A stretch of 16,457 nucleotides of DNA, from contig DCHG01000058.1 in the NCBI GenBank assembly GCA_002315595.1, positions 1 to 16,457 on the forward strand, given 5' to 3'. Positions 7,262 to 15,074 of the stretch are shown one piece after another. This DNA is from Clostridiales bacterium UBA1758. GTDB lineage: Bacteria > Bacillota > Clostridia > Oscillospirales > UBA1758. The notes beneath the pieces are model-generated. The model saw only the letters and a program-made list of their open reading frames with translations. It was not told the DNA's origin and did no database searches. Within the stretch, counting starts at the first letter, position 1; each line of letters begins with the position of its first letter. The position numbers were made by a program, and so were the translations under genes.

Positions 7262-7939
7262 ATGAAATTTTCACCCGAAACACTTGATTTTTTAATCGAA
7301 AACCGTCTGCACAACAGTAAAGAATGGTATCACGACCACCTTGATACATATAAAAAATACGTCGCATCTCCCATCGAAGAACTTGCCGCGGCAGTTGCTC
7401 CGCGTATGATGGAAGTCGACGATCGTATCGTGTGTAATCCGCGGATCGGTCGTTCGATCTCTCGCATTTACCGCGATACGCGCTTTACAAAAGATAAATC
7501 ACTGTTCCGCGACAATCTGTGGATCAATTTCATGCGCGACAAGCATGAGCATTACGATCAGCCGGGATTTTTCTTTGACATCTCCCCCGACGGTTTCACC
7601 TTCGGTTGCGGATATTATTGGATGGAGCGCGGCACACTCGACGCCATGCGTTCGATGATATTGCGCGGAGATCCCGTGTTTGAGGATGCCCGCAACGCCT
7701 ATGAAACCCAATCGCTTTACAGCATCGAGGGTACGATGTATAAACGCTCCAAATACCCGACGCAACCCGAAAACCTGCGTCTTTGGCTCGACCGAAAAGA
7801 TCTCTCCTTCATCGCCCGCAGTGACGACTACGACCTGCTTTTTTCCGACAAATTGGCGGATTATCTCATCGAAAATCTGCCGAAACTTGCGCCGGAATAT
7901 GAATTTATGCTCAAATGCGAAACCGAACAAGGACTCTGA
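7262..7939 (+). CDS. DUF2461 family protein (TIGR02453-like)
   Basis: This 225-residue cytoplasmic protein matches the DUF2461 pattern. It begins with a short helical segment containing NSKEWYHDH, then has RIYRDTRFTKDKSLFRDN around residues 67-84, and a central GFFFDISPDG with a GCGYYW motif. Family members are widespread in bacteria and their biochemical role is not established. The start at 7262 is preceded by GGAGG at a good distance and by a near-consensus promoter. It is the only plus-strand gene in the window. It diverges from the OYE operon and converges on the rhamnosidase gene, sharing a bidirectional terminator with it. Nothing in the sequence ties its role to either operon. Confidence 0.85.
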   Translation: MKFSPETLDFLIENRLHNSKEWYHDHLDTYKKYVASPIEELAAAVAPRMMEVDDRIVCNPRIGRSISRIYRDTRFTKDKSLFRDNLWINFMRDKHEHYDQPGFFFDISPDGFTFGCGYYWMERGTLDAMRSMILRGDPVFEDARNAYETQSLYSIEGTMYKRSKYPTQPENLRLWLDRKDLSFIARSDDYDLLFSDKLADYLIENLPKLAPEYEFMLKCETEQGL

Positions 7940-7954
7940 AATGACGCAAAATGC

Positions 7955-7978
7955 CCCCCGCCGAATATTCGGCGGGGG
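7955..7978. terminator. bidirectional intrinsic terminator between DUF2461 and rhamnosidase genes
   Basis: A perfect 24-nt palindrome, CCCCCGCCGAAT followed by its reverse complement, gives a GC-rich stem of at least 10 bp. It is followed by TTTGATCATTCTTTT on the plus strand, and by GGCATTTT on the minus strand. It lies between two convergent stop codons (7939 and 7984). Confidence 0.9.
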
Positions 7979-7983
7979 TTTGA

Positions 7984-10314
7984 TCATTCTTTTGTGAAGC
8001 AATAGGTCTTTTTGCCCGCCGTCAGTTCGTCGGTCGAGGCGGTCGTTTTCCATCCGTCCGCGACAACGATCCTGCCGTGAATTCCATTGGGACACTCAAC
8101 CGTGAGTTCGACGGAATTTCCTTTTCTTGTCCACTCCGCCGAAACGCGACCTTTCGCCGACTCAAAAAACGCCGATGCGAAATCAAGGTCTTCGATAAAA
8201 TGCGGACGGATCTCAAACTCGGTCGGATCCGTCATTTTCGGATTGGGGCGGATACCCGCAACGCATTGGATCATCCAACTGCTGATGTCGCCGAGAAAAT
8301 GGTGATTTTGCGACTGAACTTCGCCGTTTGCATCGGCAAAACTTTCCCACAATGCCGTTGCGCCGTTTTTGATCCAATATCCGTAACCCGTGCGCTTTTC
8401 CGAAACGATCATTCGGTAGGCAAGGTCGGCATACCCCTTTTCCGCAAGAAGGTGGAAAATATAGCGCAGTCCGATCATTCCGCAGGCGTTTTCGCCGTCG
8501 TTTCGGTCGATGATCCCGATCAGTCTCGCCATGGCTTCGGGGATCTCATTTTCATCAAACAACCCACAACCGATCGCCACCGCCTGCGAACTTTGGCAAT
8601 CGCCCGCGACCGTCATCGACGAAAAGTCGATCAGTTTGGCACGGAATTTTTGCCTTAATTCCCGTGCGACATGGATCGCGAAATCACGCGCAAACTCATC
8701 GCCGATCTCACCGAACAAAAACGCGGCACGATTGGCATAATCATAAACAAGCGCGGTATTTGTCACCGTCACGGGGGCGGAGATCCCGCCCTTTTCCCAC
8801 AGATACGGATCCACCCAATCGCCGAGTCCGTTTGCAACCAAGCCGTCCGCGTCACGGTGTGTGACGGCATAATGCAGATACCGAAGCATCGTATGCGCAT
8901 TTTCGCGGATGACCTCGGTGTCGCCGTCGAATTTGTAAATATAGTACGGCAAACCGATACAAACGAGATCCCATGCGGCACCGTTGCCCCATGCAAACCC
9001 CCATCCGCCGGTCGGGACAATTCCGGGCAAATTGCCCTCCTCATTCTGTACCGCACGAATATTTGTCAGCCATTCTTTTAGGCTTGCCTTCATATCAAAA
9101 TTGAGAAGCATATGCTCGGCGGACATATTCGCGTCCCCCGTCCAACCGTTTTTTTCACGGTGCGGGCAGTCCGTCGGAAACCATTGGAAGTTGGAAAGGT
9201 CGCTGTTTCGCGCGCAGGCGTAAAGCCGATTGAGCGTTTCATTCGAGCATTGAAAACCCGCCCTCGAACGAAAATCGCCGTTCAACACAAGATAGGTCAG
9301 TGCGTCATCGGTCGCCTGATCCTCGTCCAACCCGACCACATAGGCATAGCGGAAGCCGTCATATTTGAATTTCGGAATGAATGTTTCTTCGCCGCCCTTG
9401 CAGATGAAAGTGTCCGTCTGACCGAATTTGAGATAGACTTCGTGCCTTCCATCTTCGCGGAATAAGATCGTGTCCTCCGAATAATTGCCGCGGATGAGAT
9501 GTTCGGCGTGGCGGATGACGATCTTCTGTCCCGGACGACCGTTGATTTTGAGCATCGTGACGCCGGCTTTATTCGCACCGAAGTCATAGACGGTGACATT
9601 TTTGCAAACCGCACTTTCGATCGGTTTCGCATCCTGCGAAGCGGATGTGTAGCCGTACGGCAACAAGTCAAAGCGTTTGACGCTGATGGGTTTCAAACGT
9701 TCCGCCACCGTGACCGGCGTCGCCGTGCAGAGTTTTTTGATCCCCGCGGGGGTCTTCGCAGGTTCCGCGGGCGTCCATTTTTCGTCGTCAAAGCCCACGG
9801 TGTTCCAACCGGGGATCTCCAAGCGTGCGTCATATTCATAGCCCATGCGGAGGTCGTTAAACAAAATCGGCGACGGTGCGGTGACAAAGCCCCGATCCGC
9901 CTCGAAAGTCAGACATTTTTCGCCGTTTTCCGCCTCAAAGCCGAGTGCGAGGGTGACAGGGCCGCGGGCGTCGGATTTGTCAAAATCCCACACAAAACCG
10001 CCAAAGGCATTTCGCATACCGTTGCCGAGAAGCACGCCGATGATGTTTTCGCCTTGATTTAACAGATTTTTCACATCGTAGGTGTCGTAATAGCAGACCT
10101 CGTCGGGGTTGCTGATATACGGCGCAAGCGGGCACTTTGTGATCTCCCTGCCGTTCAGATAAAGTTCGTAAAATCCCAATCCGCAGATCGTGATCTCCGC
10201 CTTTTCCGGGATGAAATCGAGGTCAAATTTTTTTCTGAAATATGGTGCGGGAACGGGGTGGTCAAATTCACAGAGTTCCGAATTCGCCTGAATAAATTTC
10301 GTTGAAAAAAACAT
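7984..10314 (-). CDS. alpha-L-rhamnosidase, glycoside hydrolase family 78
   Basis: This 776-residue enzyme should release terminal alpha-L-rhamnose by an inverting mechanism. N-terminal beta-sandwich domains (roughly 1-340) precede an (alpha/alpha)6 barrel. The signature DCPHREKNGWTGD at 382-394 supplies Asp382, Glu387 (expected general acid) and Asp394, spaced exactly as Asp567/Glu572/Asp579 in Bacillus RhaB. The ALWE motif supplies Glu657, the expected general base. A C-terminal beta domain (about 690-776) closes the protein. No signal peptide is seen, so cleavage would be intracellular. Possible substrates are rhamnosylated plant glycosides such as rutinosides, or pectic rhamnogalacturonan oligomers. 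It is the last gene of the glycosidase operon, 6 nt after its neighbour's stop. No strong ribosome binding site is visible, so translational coupling is likely. Confidence 0.93.
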   Translation of the reverse strand: MFFSTKFIQANSELCEFDHPVPAPYFRKKFDLDFIPEKAEITICGLGFYELYLNGREITKCPLAPYISNPDEVCYYDTYDVKNLLNQGENIIGVLLGNGMRNAFGGFVWDFDKSDARGPVTLALGFEAENGEKCLTFEADRGFVTAPSPILFNDLRMGYEYDARLEIPGWNTVGFDDEKWTPAEPAKTPAGIKKLCTATPVTVAERLKPISVKRFDLLPYGYTSASQDAKPIESAVCKNVTVYDFGANKAGVTMLKINGRPGQKIVIRHAEHLIRGNYSEDTILFREDGRHEVYLKFGQTDTFICKGGEETFIPKFKYDGFRYAYVVGLDEDQATDDALTYLVLNGDFRSRAGFQCSNETLNRLYACARNSDLSNFQWFPTDCPHREKNGWTGDANMSAEHMLLNFDMKASLKEWLTNIRAVQNEEGNLPGIVPTGGWGFAWGNGAAWDLVCIGLPYYIYKFDGDTEVIRENAHTMLRYLHYAVTHRDADGLVANGLGDWVDPYLWEKGGISAPVTVTNTALVYDYANRAAFLFGEIGDEFARDFAIHVARELRQKFRAKLIDFSSMTVAGDCQSSQAVAIGCGLFDENEIPEAMARLIGIIDRNDGENACGMIGLRYIFHLLAEKGYADLAYRMIVSEKRTGYGYWIKNGATALWESFADANGEVQSQNHHFLGDISSWMIQCVAGIRPNPKMTDPTEFEIRPHFIEDLDFASAFFESAKGRVSAEWTRKGNSVELTVECPNGIHGRIVVADGWKTTASTDELTAGKKTYCFTKE

Positions 10315-10320
10315 CCTTGC

Positions 10321-11583
10321 TCACTTTCCCTGAAACAATGCGTTCAGTCTGCGATAGTCGTCGATATTTTCCGTCCACGAAGGATCCTCCGGTCCGTCCG
10401 TAGTGCGTACAATTGCACCGGAAAACCCCTTGTCGCGGAACATTTTGATCTGCTTTTCAAGCAAATTCCAATAGGTGCGACTATGTTCTTCAAACAGAAG
10501 ATCCTGCGCATAGCAGTAGGTCACGCCCTCACCGAATACGAGATCTCTGCCCGGCAAGACCTTATCGCGGAAGGCGACGATGTTATCGACATAAGTTTTC
10601 AGTGCATCGAAGTAGAAGTCGAAATCCCTGACGAGGTCGTCTTCGAGTGCCTTTTCCAATTCGGGGAACTTTTTCGGATCAAGGCTTTCAAAAAGGGCGC
10701 AACGGCGATTCCAATCCAGTCCCGTGCGGATCTTGCCGCGTTCGGCAATGACCTCTGCAACGGTCGTCCACTCACTTTCGGGCTTCATAAACCGACGCAC
10801 CTCGGGCGGGTAATCCGGCTCGGTCAGTTCGATGTTGAACATATCTTTTTGCAAGATCGCGTAAAGATCCCACAAAGAGTAGCAGTGGTAGTTGAGCACA
10901 TCAACATTTCGTGGCGTAAGTTCCTCCTGCGAGAAGGTGCCCGTAATGTCAAAGGCGAGTTTTGTATCCGGAAATTCCGCGTGAAGTTCGTCGATGACGG
11001 TCTCGTGCATATCGCGCAGTTCCATGGCATCCTTCGCTTCGAGCGGGCTTCCGTCGGACTTGCTTGCAAACGGCACGCCGTTGAATTCGTTGAAAAGTTC
11101 CGCAAACGCCACGACATGGATCAAATCGTTCTCTTTCAGCAGACGAAGCACCGTGCCAAGTTCTTTGCCGAAATATGACATTTTCTCGGCGGTGGTCATG
11201 GCAAACAGAGGCTCGTTGATCTCTTCATCAAAAAACCAGTTGGTGTGCAGATAGTACCAACTCGAAAGAATGATTTTTACGCCGTATTTATCCGCGGCAC
11301 GAAACAATTTGAGAATTCTCTCACGGGGATTGAATGTCCCTTCCCATTTGTCGATGTTGAACTGACGCGCATTGACGGAGAATTTCCCGAACGGAGCATG
11401 AAGGTAAATATCCCCACGCGGTGTGCCGTCCGGCGCGTTGAAAAGTCCCGCGCAACTTTCCATGCGTACGCAGTTAAAGCCGCGATCGACAAGTTCCTTC
11501 ATGCGCGCGTCACAGTCATGATACACACCGTTGCCCGTGTCGAACGCCGCCCAGATCCAAAACGAAATCGAAAGTTTTTCCAT
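10321..11583 (-). CDS. clan GH-A glycoside hydrolase (GH5/cellulase-like)
   Basis: This 420-residue cytoplasmic protein looks like a single TIM-barrel glycosidase of clan GH-A. AELFNEFNG (161-169) gives the Asn-Glu pair typical of the acid/base at the end of strand 4 (Glu166). NYHCYS (231-236) contains a likely active-site histidine. LVFGEGV (348-354) gives Glu352 as candidate nucleophile at the end of strand 7. The exact family and substrate cannot be fixed by eye; exo-acting beta-glycosidases on short oligosaccharides are plausible because there is no secretion signal or binding module. The start at 11583 is chosen because AAGGAG lies about 6 nt upstream; the alternative ATG at 11625 would overlap the preceding gene's 3' end. 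It is the middle gene of the operon, 20 nt after the GH20-like gene. Confidence 0.78.
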   Translation of the reverse strand: MEKLSISFWIWAAFDTGNGVYHDCDARMKELVDRGFNCVRMESCAGLFNAPDGTPRGDIYLHAPFGKFSVNARQFNIDKWEGTFNPRERILKLFRAADKYGVKIILSSWYYLHTNWFFDEEINEPLFAMTTAEKMSYFGKELGTVLRLLKENDLIHVVAFAELFNEFNGVPFASKSDGSPLEAKDAMELRDMHETVIDELHAEFPDTKLAFDITGTFSQEELTPRNVDVLNYHCYSLWDLYAILQKDMFNIELTEPDYPPEVRRFMKPESEWTTVAEVIAERGKIRTGLDWNRRCALFESLDPKKFPELEKALEDDLVRDFDFYFDALKTYVDNIVAFRDKVLPGRDLVFGEGVTYCYAQDLLFEEHSRTYWNLLEKQIKMFRDKGFSGAIVRTTDGPEDPSWTENIDDYRRLNALFQGK

Positions 11584-11603
11584 GTTTTTCTCCTTTTTGT
11601 CAA

Positions 11604-13016
11604 TTAAACATCCATTGCAGCCCAAAAATATTGCTTTTCAATCCATCCGCAATCGTTATAGTCAAGGTCGATACCTGCACTGACTCTGCGGAAGATCGCC
11701 GCCGCTTCCGTGCGCCAAAGCGAGGCTCGATAGCCACTCATCATGTTCTCATCATCCTTGTCCGCGAATTGCGTCGGCATGATCGCACCCATATTTTCCG
11801 CGATCTCGGGCAACTTCGGCAAGCCCTTTCCGAGTCCGTGCCATGTGGTAAGCATTAGCGCATGAAGCCCCGGTGTGCCGAGGAAAGGCTCCACCGCAAC
11901 GCCGTCGAGCGTCGGTGCGCCGATGACCTCGCGCCCCATCTTTTCAAAATAAACCGCAGTCTCCACGGGTGCTTTTTTCACCTCATACTCCCAATCGGCG
12001 ATGACCGTACCCTCGGGAAGCGCCGCGAGTCTACGCTCCGCCGCCGGCTGATCCTTCGCAAGGCAGTAATAGACTTCATCCGATGTGAACTGTCCCGGAT
12101 AAAGGAGCATATCGCCCCAAATGATCGGCTTTCTTCCCTCGGCGATGACCTCACCGCAAAGGCGGTTCAAATAACCGAAAGAGCCTTCGATGTACGACTT
12201 GTCCGACTGATAATCTTCGTCGCCGCCGATGTGGAAATATTCGGTCGCTCCGAAGACTTCGTACAACTCCGCACGGAGGTTTTTGAGAAGTTCGGGGACT
12301 TCCTTTCTTGTGACATCAAATGCCCACCCGTCCGGCATAAACAAATACTGATATTCGGGGTAACGGTCGAGCACGACATGCTTGCCCGAAAGAACACGGC
12401 TCTGTGTCGCATGACCGAGGGAATTGATCATCGGAATAGGTTCTGCGCCGAGAGCGCGCATTTCCTCGATCAGCGGTTTGATCTCATCCTTGGTGTAGGC
12501 ATGATCCCACGCAAGCGGCGGGAAAGAGTCATACTTGAACATTCCCCAAAACTCGACGCAGATATGCGTGTACTGACATACCGCGGCAAGCCGGATCAGC
12601 CGCCGAAGCATTTTCAGCGAGGTTTCCGGGAATACGCAGAGGTGGATCATTCGTTTTTGAATTCGATAGTGATCAAATTCATTGAAGCAATCCCACCCGA
12701 AGGTGTAAACGCCGTCATAATCAAGCGACTGAATACGGATAAACAGTGCCATCAACGCCCTTGCAAGGCACGGGTAGTCTTTTGCGGCGACTGCAACGCC
12801 CGCTTCGCTGACGACGATGTGAAATTCTTTGTCTGCGGGAAGCGACGGAATTTCCATTCCTTCGGTATAAAAAACAAAACCGTCGACCGGGACAAGTTCA
12901 AGTTCGACCTGTTTCAGGGTAAAACCCGAAAAGATCGCCCGAATTGCCTCGTGATCGACGGCTTGATTGGCAAAAGCACGGAATGTTTTTTGAAAACGAA
13001 ACTGTTTGTTCTTCAT
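11604..13016 (-). CDS. GH20-like glycoside hydrolase (beta-N-acetylhexosaminidase fold)
   Basis: This 470-residue protein resembles family GH20. An N-terminal segment of about 90 residues, including VDGFVFYTEG and HIVVSEAGVAVAAKDY, looks like the small alpha/beta domain that precedes GH20 barrels. The barrel carries HIGGDE at 262-267, whose Asp266-Glu267 pair matches the catalytic dyad of substrate-assisted GH20 enzymes. The family's RG(L/M)xLD strand-1 signature is altered (RMIHLCVF), so the specificity may differ from ordinary hexosaminidases. The start at 13016 has GGAGG 10 nt upstream. An earlier ATG at 13127 would give a deceptively signal-like N-terminus but lies upstream of the promoter and inside the previous gene's terminator. 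It is the first gene of the three-gene glycosidase operon and is probably cytoplasmic. Confidence 0.83.
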   Translation of the reverse strand: MKNKQFRFQKTFRAFANQAVDHEAIRAIFSGFTLKQVELELVPVDGFVFYTEGMEIPSLPADKEFHIVVSEAGVAVAAKDYPCLARALMALFIRIQSLDYDGVYTFGWDCFNEFDHYRIQKRMIHLCVFPETSLKMLRRLIRLAAVCQYTHICVEFWGMFKYDSFPPLAWDHAYTKDEIKPLIEEMRALGAEPIPMINSLGHATQSRVLSGKHVVLDRYPEYQYLFMPDGWAFDVTRKEVPELLKNLRAELYEVFGATEYFHIGGDEDYQSDKSYIEGSFGYLNRLCGEVIAEGRKPIIWGDMLLYPGQFTSDEVYYCLAKDQPAAERRLAALPEGTVIADWEYEVKKAPVETAVYFEKMGREVIGAPTLDGVAVEPFLGTPGLHALMLTTWHGLGKGLPKLPEIAENMGAIMPTQFADKDDENMMSGYRASLWRTEAAAIFRRVSAGIDLDYNDCGWIEKQYFWAAMDV

Positions 13017-13067
13017 GTGACTCATTCCTCCCGTGAAGATGGAAAATACGGTTTGAATTCTGTCACA

Positions 13068-13096
13068 AATATAACACGAACACGGAGCGAATGCAA
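13068..13096 (-). promoter_or_regulatory. promoter of the glycosidase operon
   Basis: The minus strand has TTGCAT (13091-13096), a 17-nt spacer and TATATT (13068-13073). The -35 box begins directly after the U-tract of the preceding terminator. No obvious operator palindrome was found around it. Confidence 0.7.
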
Positions 13097-13097
13097 G

Positions 13098-13125
13098 AAA
13101 AAAACTCCCCGAAGGGAGTTTTTTC
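13098..13125 (-). terminator. intrinsic terminator of the FAD-dependent oxidoreductase gene
   Basis: The stem ACTCCC/GGGAGT (13104-13109 and 13114-13119) has a UUCG-type tetraloop on the minus strand, flanked by A's and followed by seven T's. It overlaps the 3' end of the oxidoreductase gene, whose stop codon is at 13124-13126. Confidence 0.93.
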
Positions 13126-14404
13126 ATATCCGATTGATTTTTTGAATTTCCTCTGCGGTGACTTCCCGCGGCTCAACGCCCCGTTTCACCGCAATCGAAG
13201 CGGCAATTCCGCAGGCTTCGCCGATGCCGACGCAGATCGGCATAACGCGAAAATTCGAGTGCGCCATATGTGTCCCCGAAATATTGCGTCCCGAAAGCAA
13301 CAATCCGTCGATCTTTTCGGGCACCATGCAACCATACGGGATCGTATAGCCCTTGGTCTGTTTGAAATACTTCTGTGCGCCGGTTTTATCCAGTCCCGCG
13401 CCGGTGATATTATGCACATCAAAATTGAAATACGCGTCATAGACGACCGCATCCTCGAATTGCCGCGCCTCGGAAATATCCTGCTCGGTAATGGTCTTCA
13501 CGCCCTTGAAATGCCGCGTTTCGCGGATTCCGATGAGTGACGCGGTACTGAGAAGATAACAATTTTCATATCCCGGCACGAATTCGTGCAAAAAGCGGAT
13601 AATCGGCTCCAATTGTTTTCGACAGATGATTTCCGCCTTTGTCAGGTCCGCCGCACTTGTTCCGTCAACGCCGATGACATTGGTCATATTGCAGGTGACA
13701 ATGCCCGGAATCGTGGAACGATACAGTAAAACATGACCTGCGGGTGCGGGCAATTTTTCACGCGCAAGCGCCTGCAATTCGCCCTTTTCGGTGTCGACAA
13801 GCGTTTCAAAACTTCCCGGGAACACCGCACGCTCCATATCCACCCCGCCGACCTTGAACATCAGCGTGGCGGGTTGCATTTTGCCGTCGCTTTCCCTGCC
13901 TTTATAATACTCTGCGCCGGCACGACAGGCGACATCACCGTCACCCGTTCCGTCAATGACGACCTTCGAAAGATACGCCGAACGACCGTCCTTGTTTTCG
14001 CAGACGATGCCCGTGACCTTGTCGCCGTCCTTCAACACATCGCAGACAAAGGTATAAAGAAGGACTTCGACGCCGGCTTCCTCCAACATTTCGAAATAAG
14101 TGACTTTGAGCAGTTCGGGATCAATCTGTACCTTTTTGACACCGTTTTCATAGGGATTGTGGCTTGCGGCACGATCGAGGATCTCGTGGTAAAGGCGGTT
14201 GCCGACCGTGCCGGTGAAATGGCTCATCAGTCCGACAGTCGCAATTCCGCCGACACTTCCCGCGCTTTCGACGAGAAGCACCCGCATCCCGTTTCTGCCC
14301 GCAGATACCGCCGCCGCGATCCCCGCAGGACCGGAGCCCGCAACAATAACATCAAATTCGCCCCTGACGGGGACGACGAGTTTTTGTTCAATCAATTTTT
14401 CCAT
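13124..14404 (-). CDS. FAD-dependent oxidoreductase (FAD_oxidored, PF12831-like)
   Basis: This 426-residue flavoprotein has the N-terminal Rossmann motif GSGPAG (23-28), then VGGIATVG, the mid-protein IDGTGDGDVACRAGAEY, and the C-terminal LLLSGRNISGTHMAHSNFR characteristic of the FAD_oxidored group. Members are often encoded beside polysaccharide or plant-compound degradation genes and are mostly uncharacterised. No signal peptide or iron-sulfur cluster is visible, so it is probably a soluble cytoplasmic dehydrogenase. The start at 14404 is preceded by GAGGG about 9 nt upstream. It has its own promoter and a strong terminator, so it is a separate unit next to the glycosidase operon. A role in oxidising or reducing a sugar or aglycone released there is inference only. 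Confidence 0.87.
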   Translation of the reverse strand: MEKLIEQKLVVPVRGEFDVIVAGSGPAGIAAAVSAGRNGMRVLLVESAGSVGGIATVGLMSHFTGTVGNRLYHEILDRAASHNPYENGVKKVQIDPELLKVTYFEMLEEAGVEVLLYTFVCDVLKDGDKVTGIVCENKDGRSAYLSKVVIDGTGDGDVACRAGAEYYKGRESDGKMQPATLMFKVGGVDMERAVFPGSFETLVDTEKGELQALAREKLPAPAGHVLLYRSTIPGIVTCNMTNVIGVDGTSAADLTKAEIICRKQLEPIIRFLHEFVPGYENCYLLSTASLIGIRETRHFKGVKTITEQDISEARQFEDAVVYDAYFNFDVHNITGAGLDKTGAQKYFKQTKGYTIPYGCMVPEKIDGLLLSGRNISGTHMAHSNFRVMPICVGIGEACGIAASIAVKRGVEPREVTAEEIQKINRI

Positions 14405-14434
14405 CGTGACACCCTCTTTTCCGCCCGTTTTTTC

Positions 14435-14463
14435 ATTATATCATTGCAAAATACCGTTTGCAA
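14435..14463 (-). promoter_or_regulatory. promoter of the FAD-dependent oxidoreductase gene
   Basis: The minus strand carries TTGCAA (14458-14463), a 17-nt spacer and TATAAT (14435-14440) in the context TGATATAATG. This is nearly the same arrangement as the promoters at 2464-2492 and 7215-7243. Confidence 0.85.
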
Positions 14464-14478
14464 CCTCCCGTCGGGAGG
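14464..14478 (-). terminator. hairpin after the YgjV-family gene
   Basis: CCTCCC/GGGAGG forms a 6-bp GC-rich stem with a 3-nt loop, 6 nt past the stop codon of the YgjV-family gene. The sequence after it on the minus strand is TTGCAAACGG, not a U-tract, and it is also the -35 box of the next gene. Termination would be inefficient by the usual rules. Confidence 0.45.
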
Positions 14479-14484
14479 ATCGGA

Positions 14485-15033
14485 TCATTTTTCATCTCGA
14501 TAACGGACCAACGCGATCGCCGAGGAAACGATTGCGACGGATTCCATCAACATCGGCAGATAGGCACGAAACACGAAGTCGTAGACAATGATCATCGACG
14601 AGGTAAGAAGAATGCTGAAACGAAGTTTTCGGTTGTCGCCGAGTGACAAAAATACGGTGTTGATCATCAGTGCGACAATGGCAAACAGTGAAATCGGTCC
14701 CTGCCATGAGCAGGCTCCGACGCCTCCGAGAAGCACGGCAAGCACATACGGCCACGCCTTATGACGGAACAGTCGAACCTTCGTGTCCTCCCGATAACTG
14801 ATATTGCGAAAAAGACACATACTGACCAGTGCCATTCCCGACCACGCACCCAAAATCGCGTACGAGGCGATCATCGTCAGGACGATGCCGTTTTGCAGGG
14901 CGAGAAGTTTTTTTGCCGTTTTCGCCTGATACGACAAAAACGCAAATATCGTCGAAATCAATCCGACGAAATTGCCGATGACCAACCTCGGATCATCCAT
15001 AAAGAACTGCCATAGTTTTCCGAAAATATCCAT
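14485..15033 (-). CDS. YgjV-family inner membrane protein (Imp-YgjV-like)
   Basis: This 182-residue protein has about five hydrophobic segments separated by short charged loops (for example SYQAKTAKK and FRNISYRED). This layout and length match the YgjV family of small bacterial membrane proteins, whose function is not established. The start at 15033 is preferred because GAGG lies 6 nt upstream. A GTG at 15078, overlapping the azlD stop by 4 nt, would add a hydrophilic extension of 15 residues and is less likely. It follows azlD by 41 nt in the same orientation without an obvious promoter, so it is probably the third gene of the azlCD operon. Confidence 0.75.
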   Translation of the reverse strand: MDIFGKLWQFFMDDPRLVIGNFVGLISTIFAFLSYQAKTAKKLLALQNGIVLTMIASYAILGAWSGMALVSMCLFRNISYREDTKVRLFRHKAWPYVLAVLLGGVGACSWQGPISLFAIVALMINTVFLSLGDNRKLRFSILLTSSMIIVYDFVFRAYLPMLMESVAIVSSAIALVRYRDEK

Positions 15034-15074
15034 TTTTACCTCTTTTTTCAAATTCAACGCAAAATGTGTCTTAT

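Noticed and set aside
13017..13127. N-terminal extension of the GH20-like gene starting at 13127 that resembles a signal peptide
   Set aside because: This stretch contains the preceding gene's terminator and the operon's own -35/-10 boxes, and a GGAGG site correctly serves the ATG at 13016. The secretion signal is an artefact of the longest reading frame.
11862..13145. 427-codon open frame on the plus strand
   Set aside because: It is the antisense shadow of the GH20-like gene, which has clear catalytic motifs and an upstream promoter; the plus frame shows no family.
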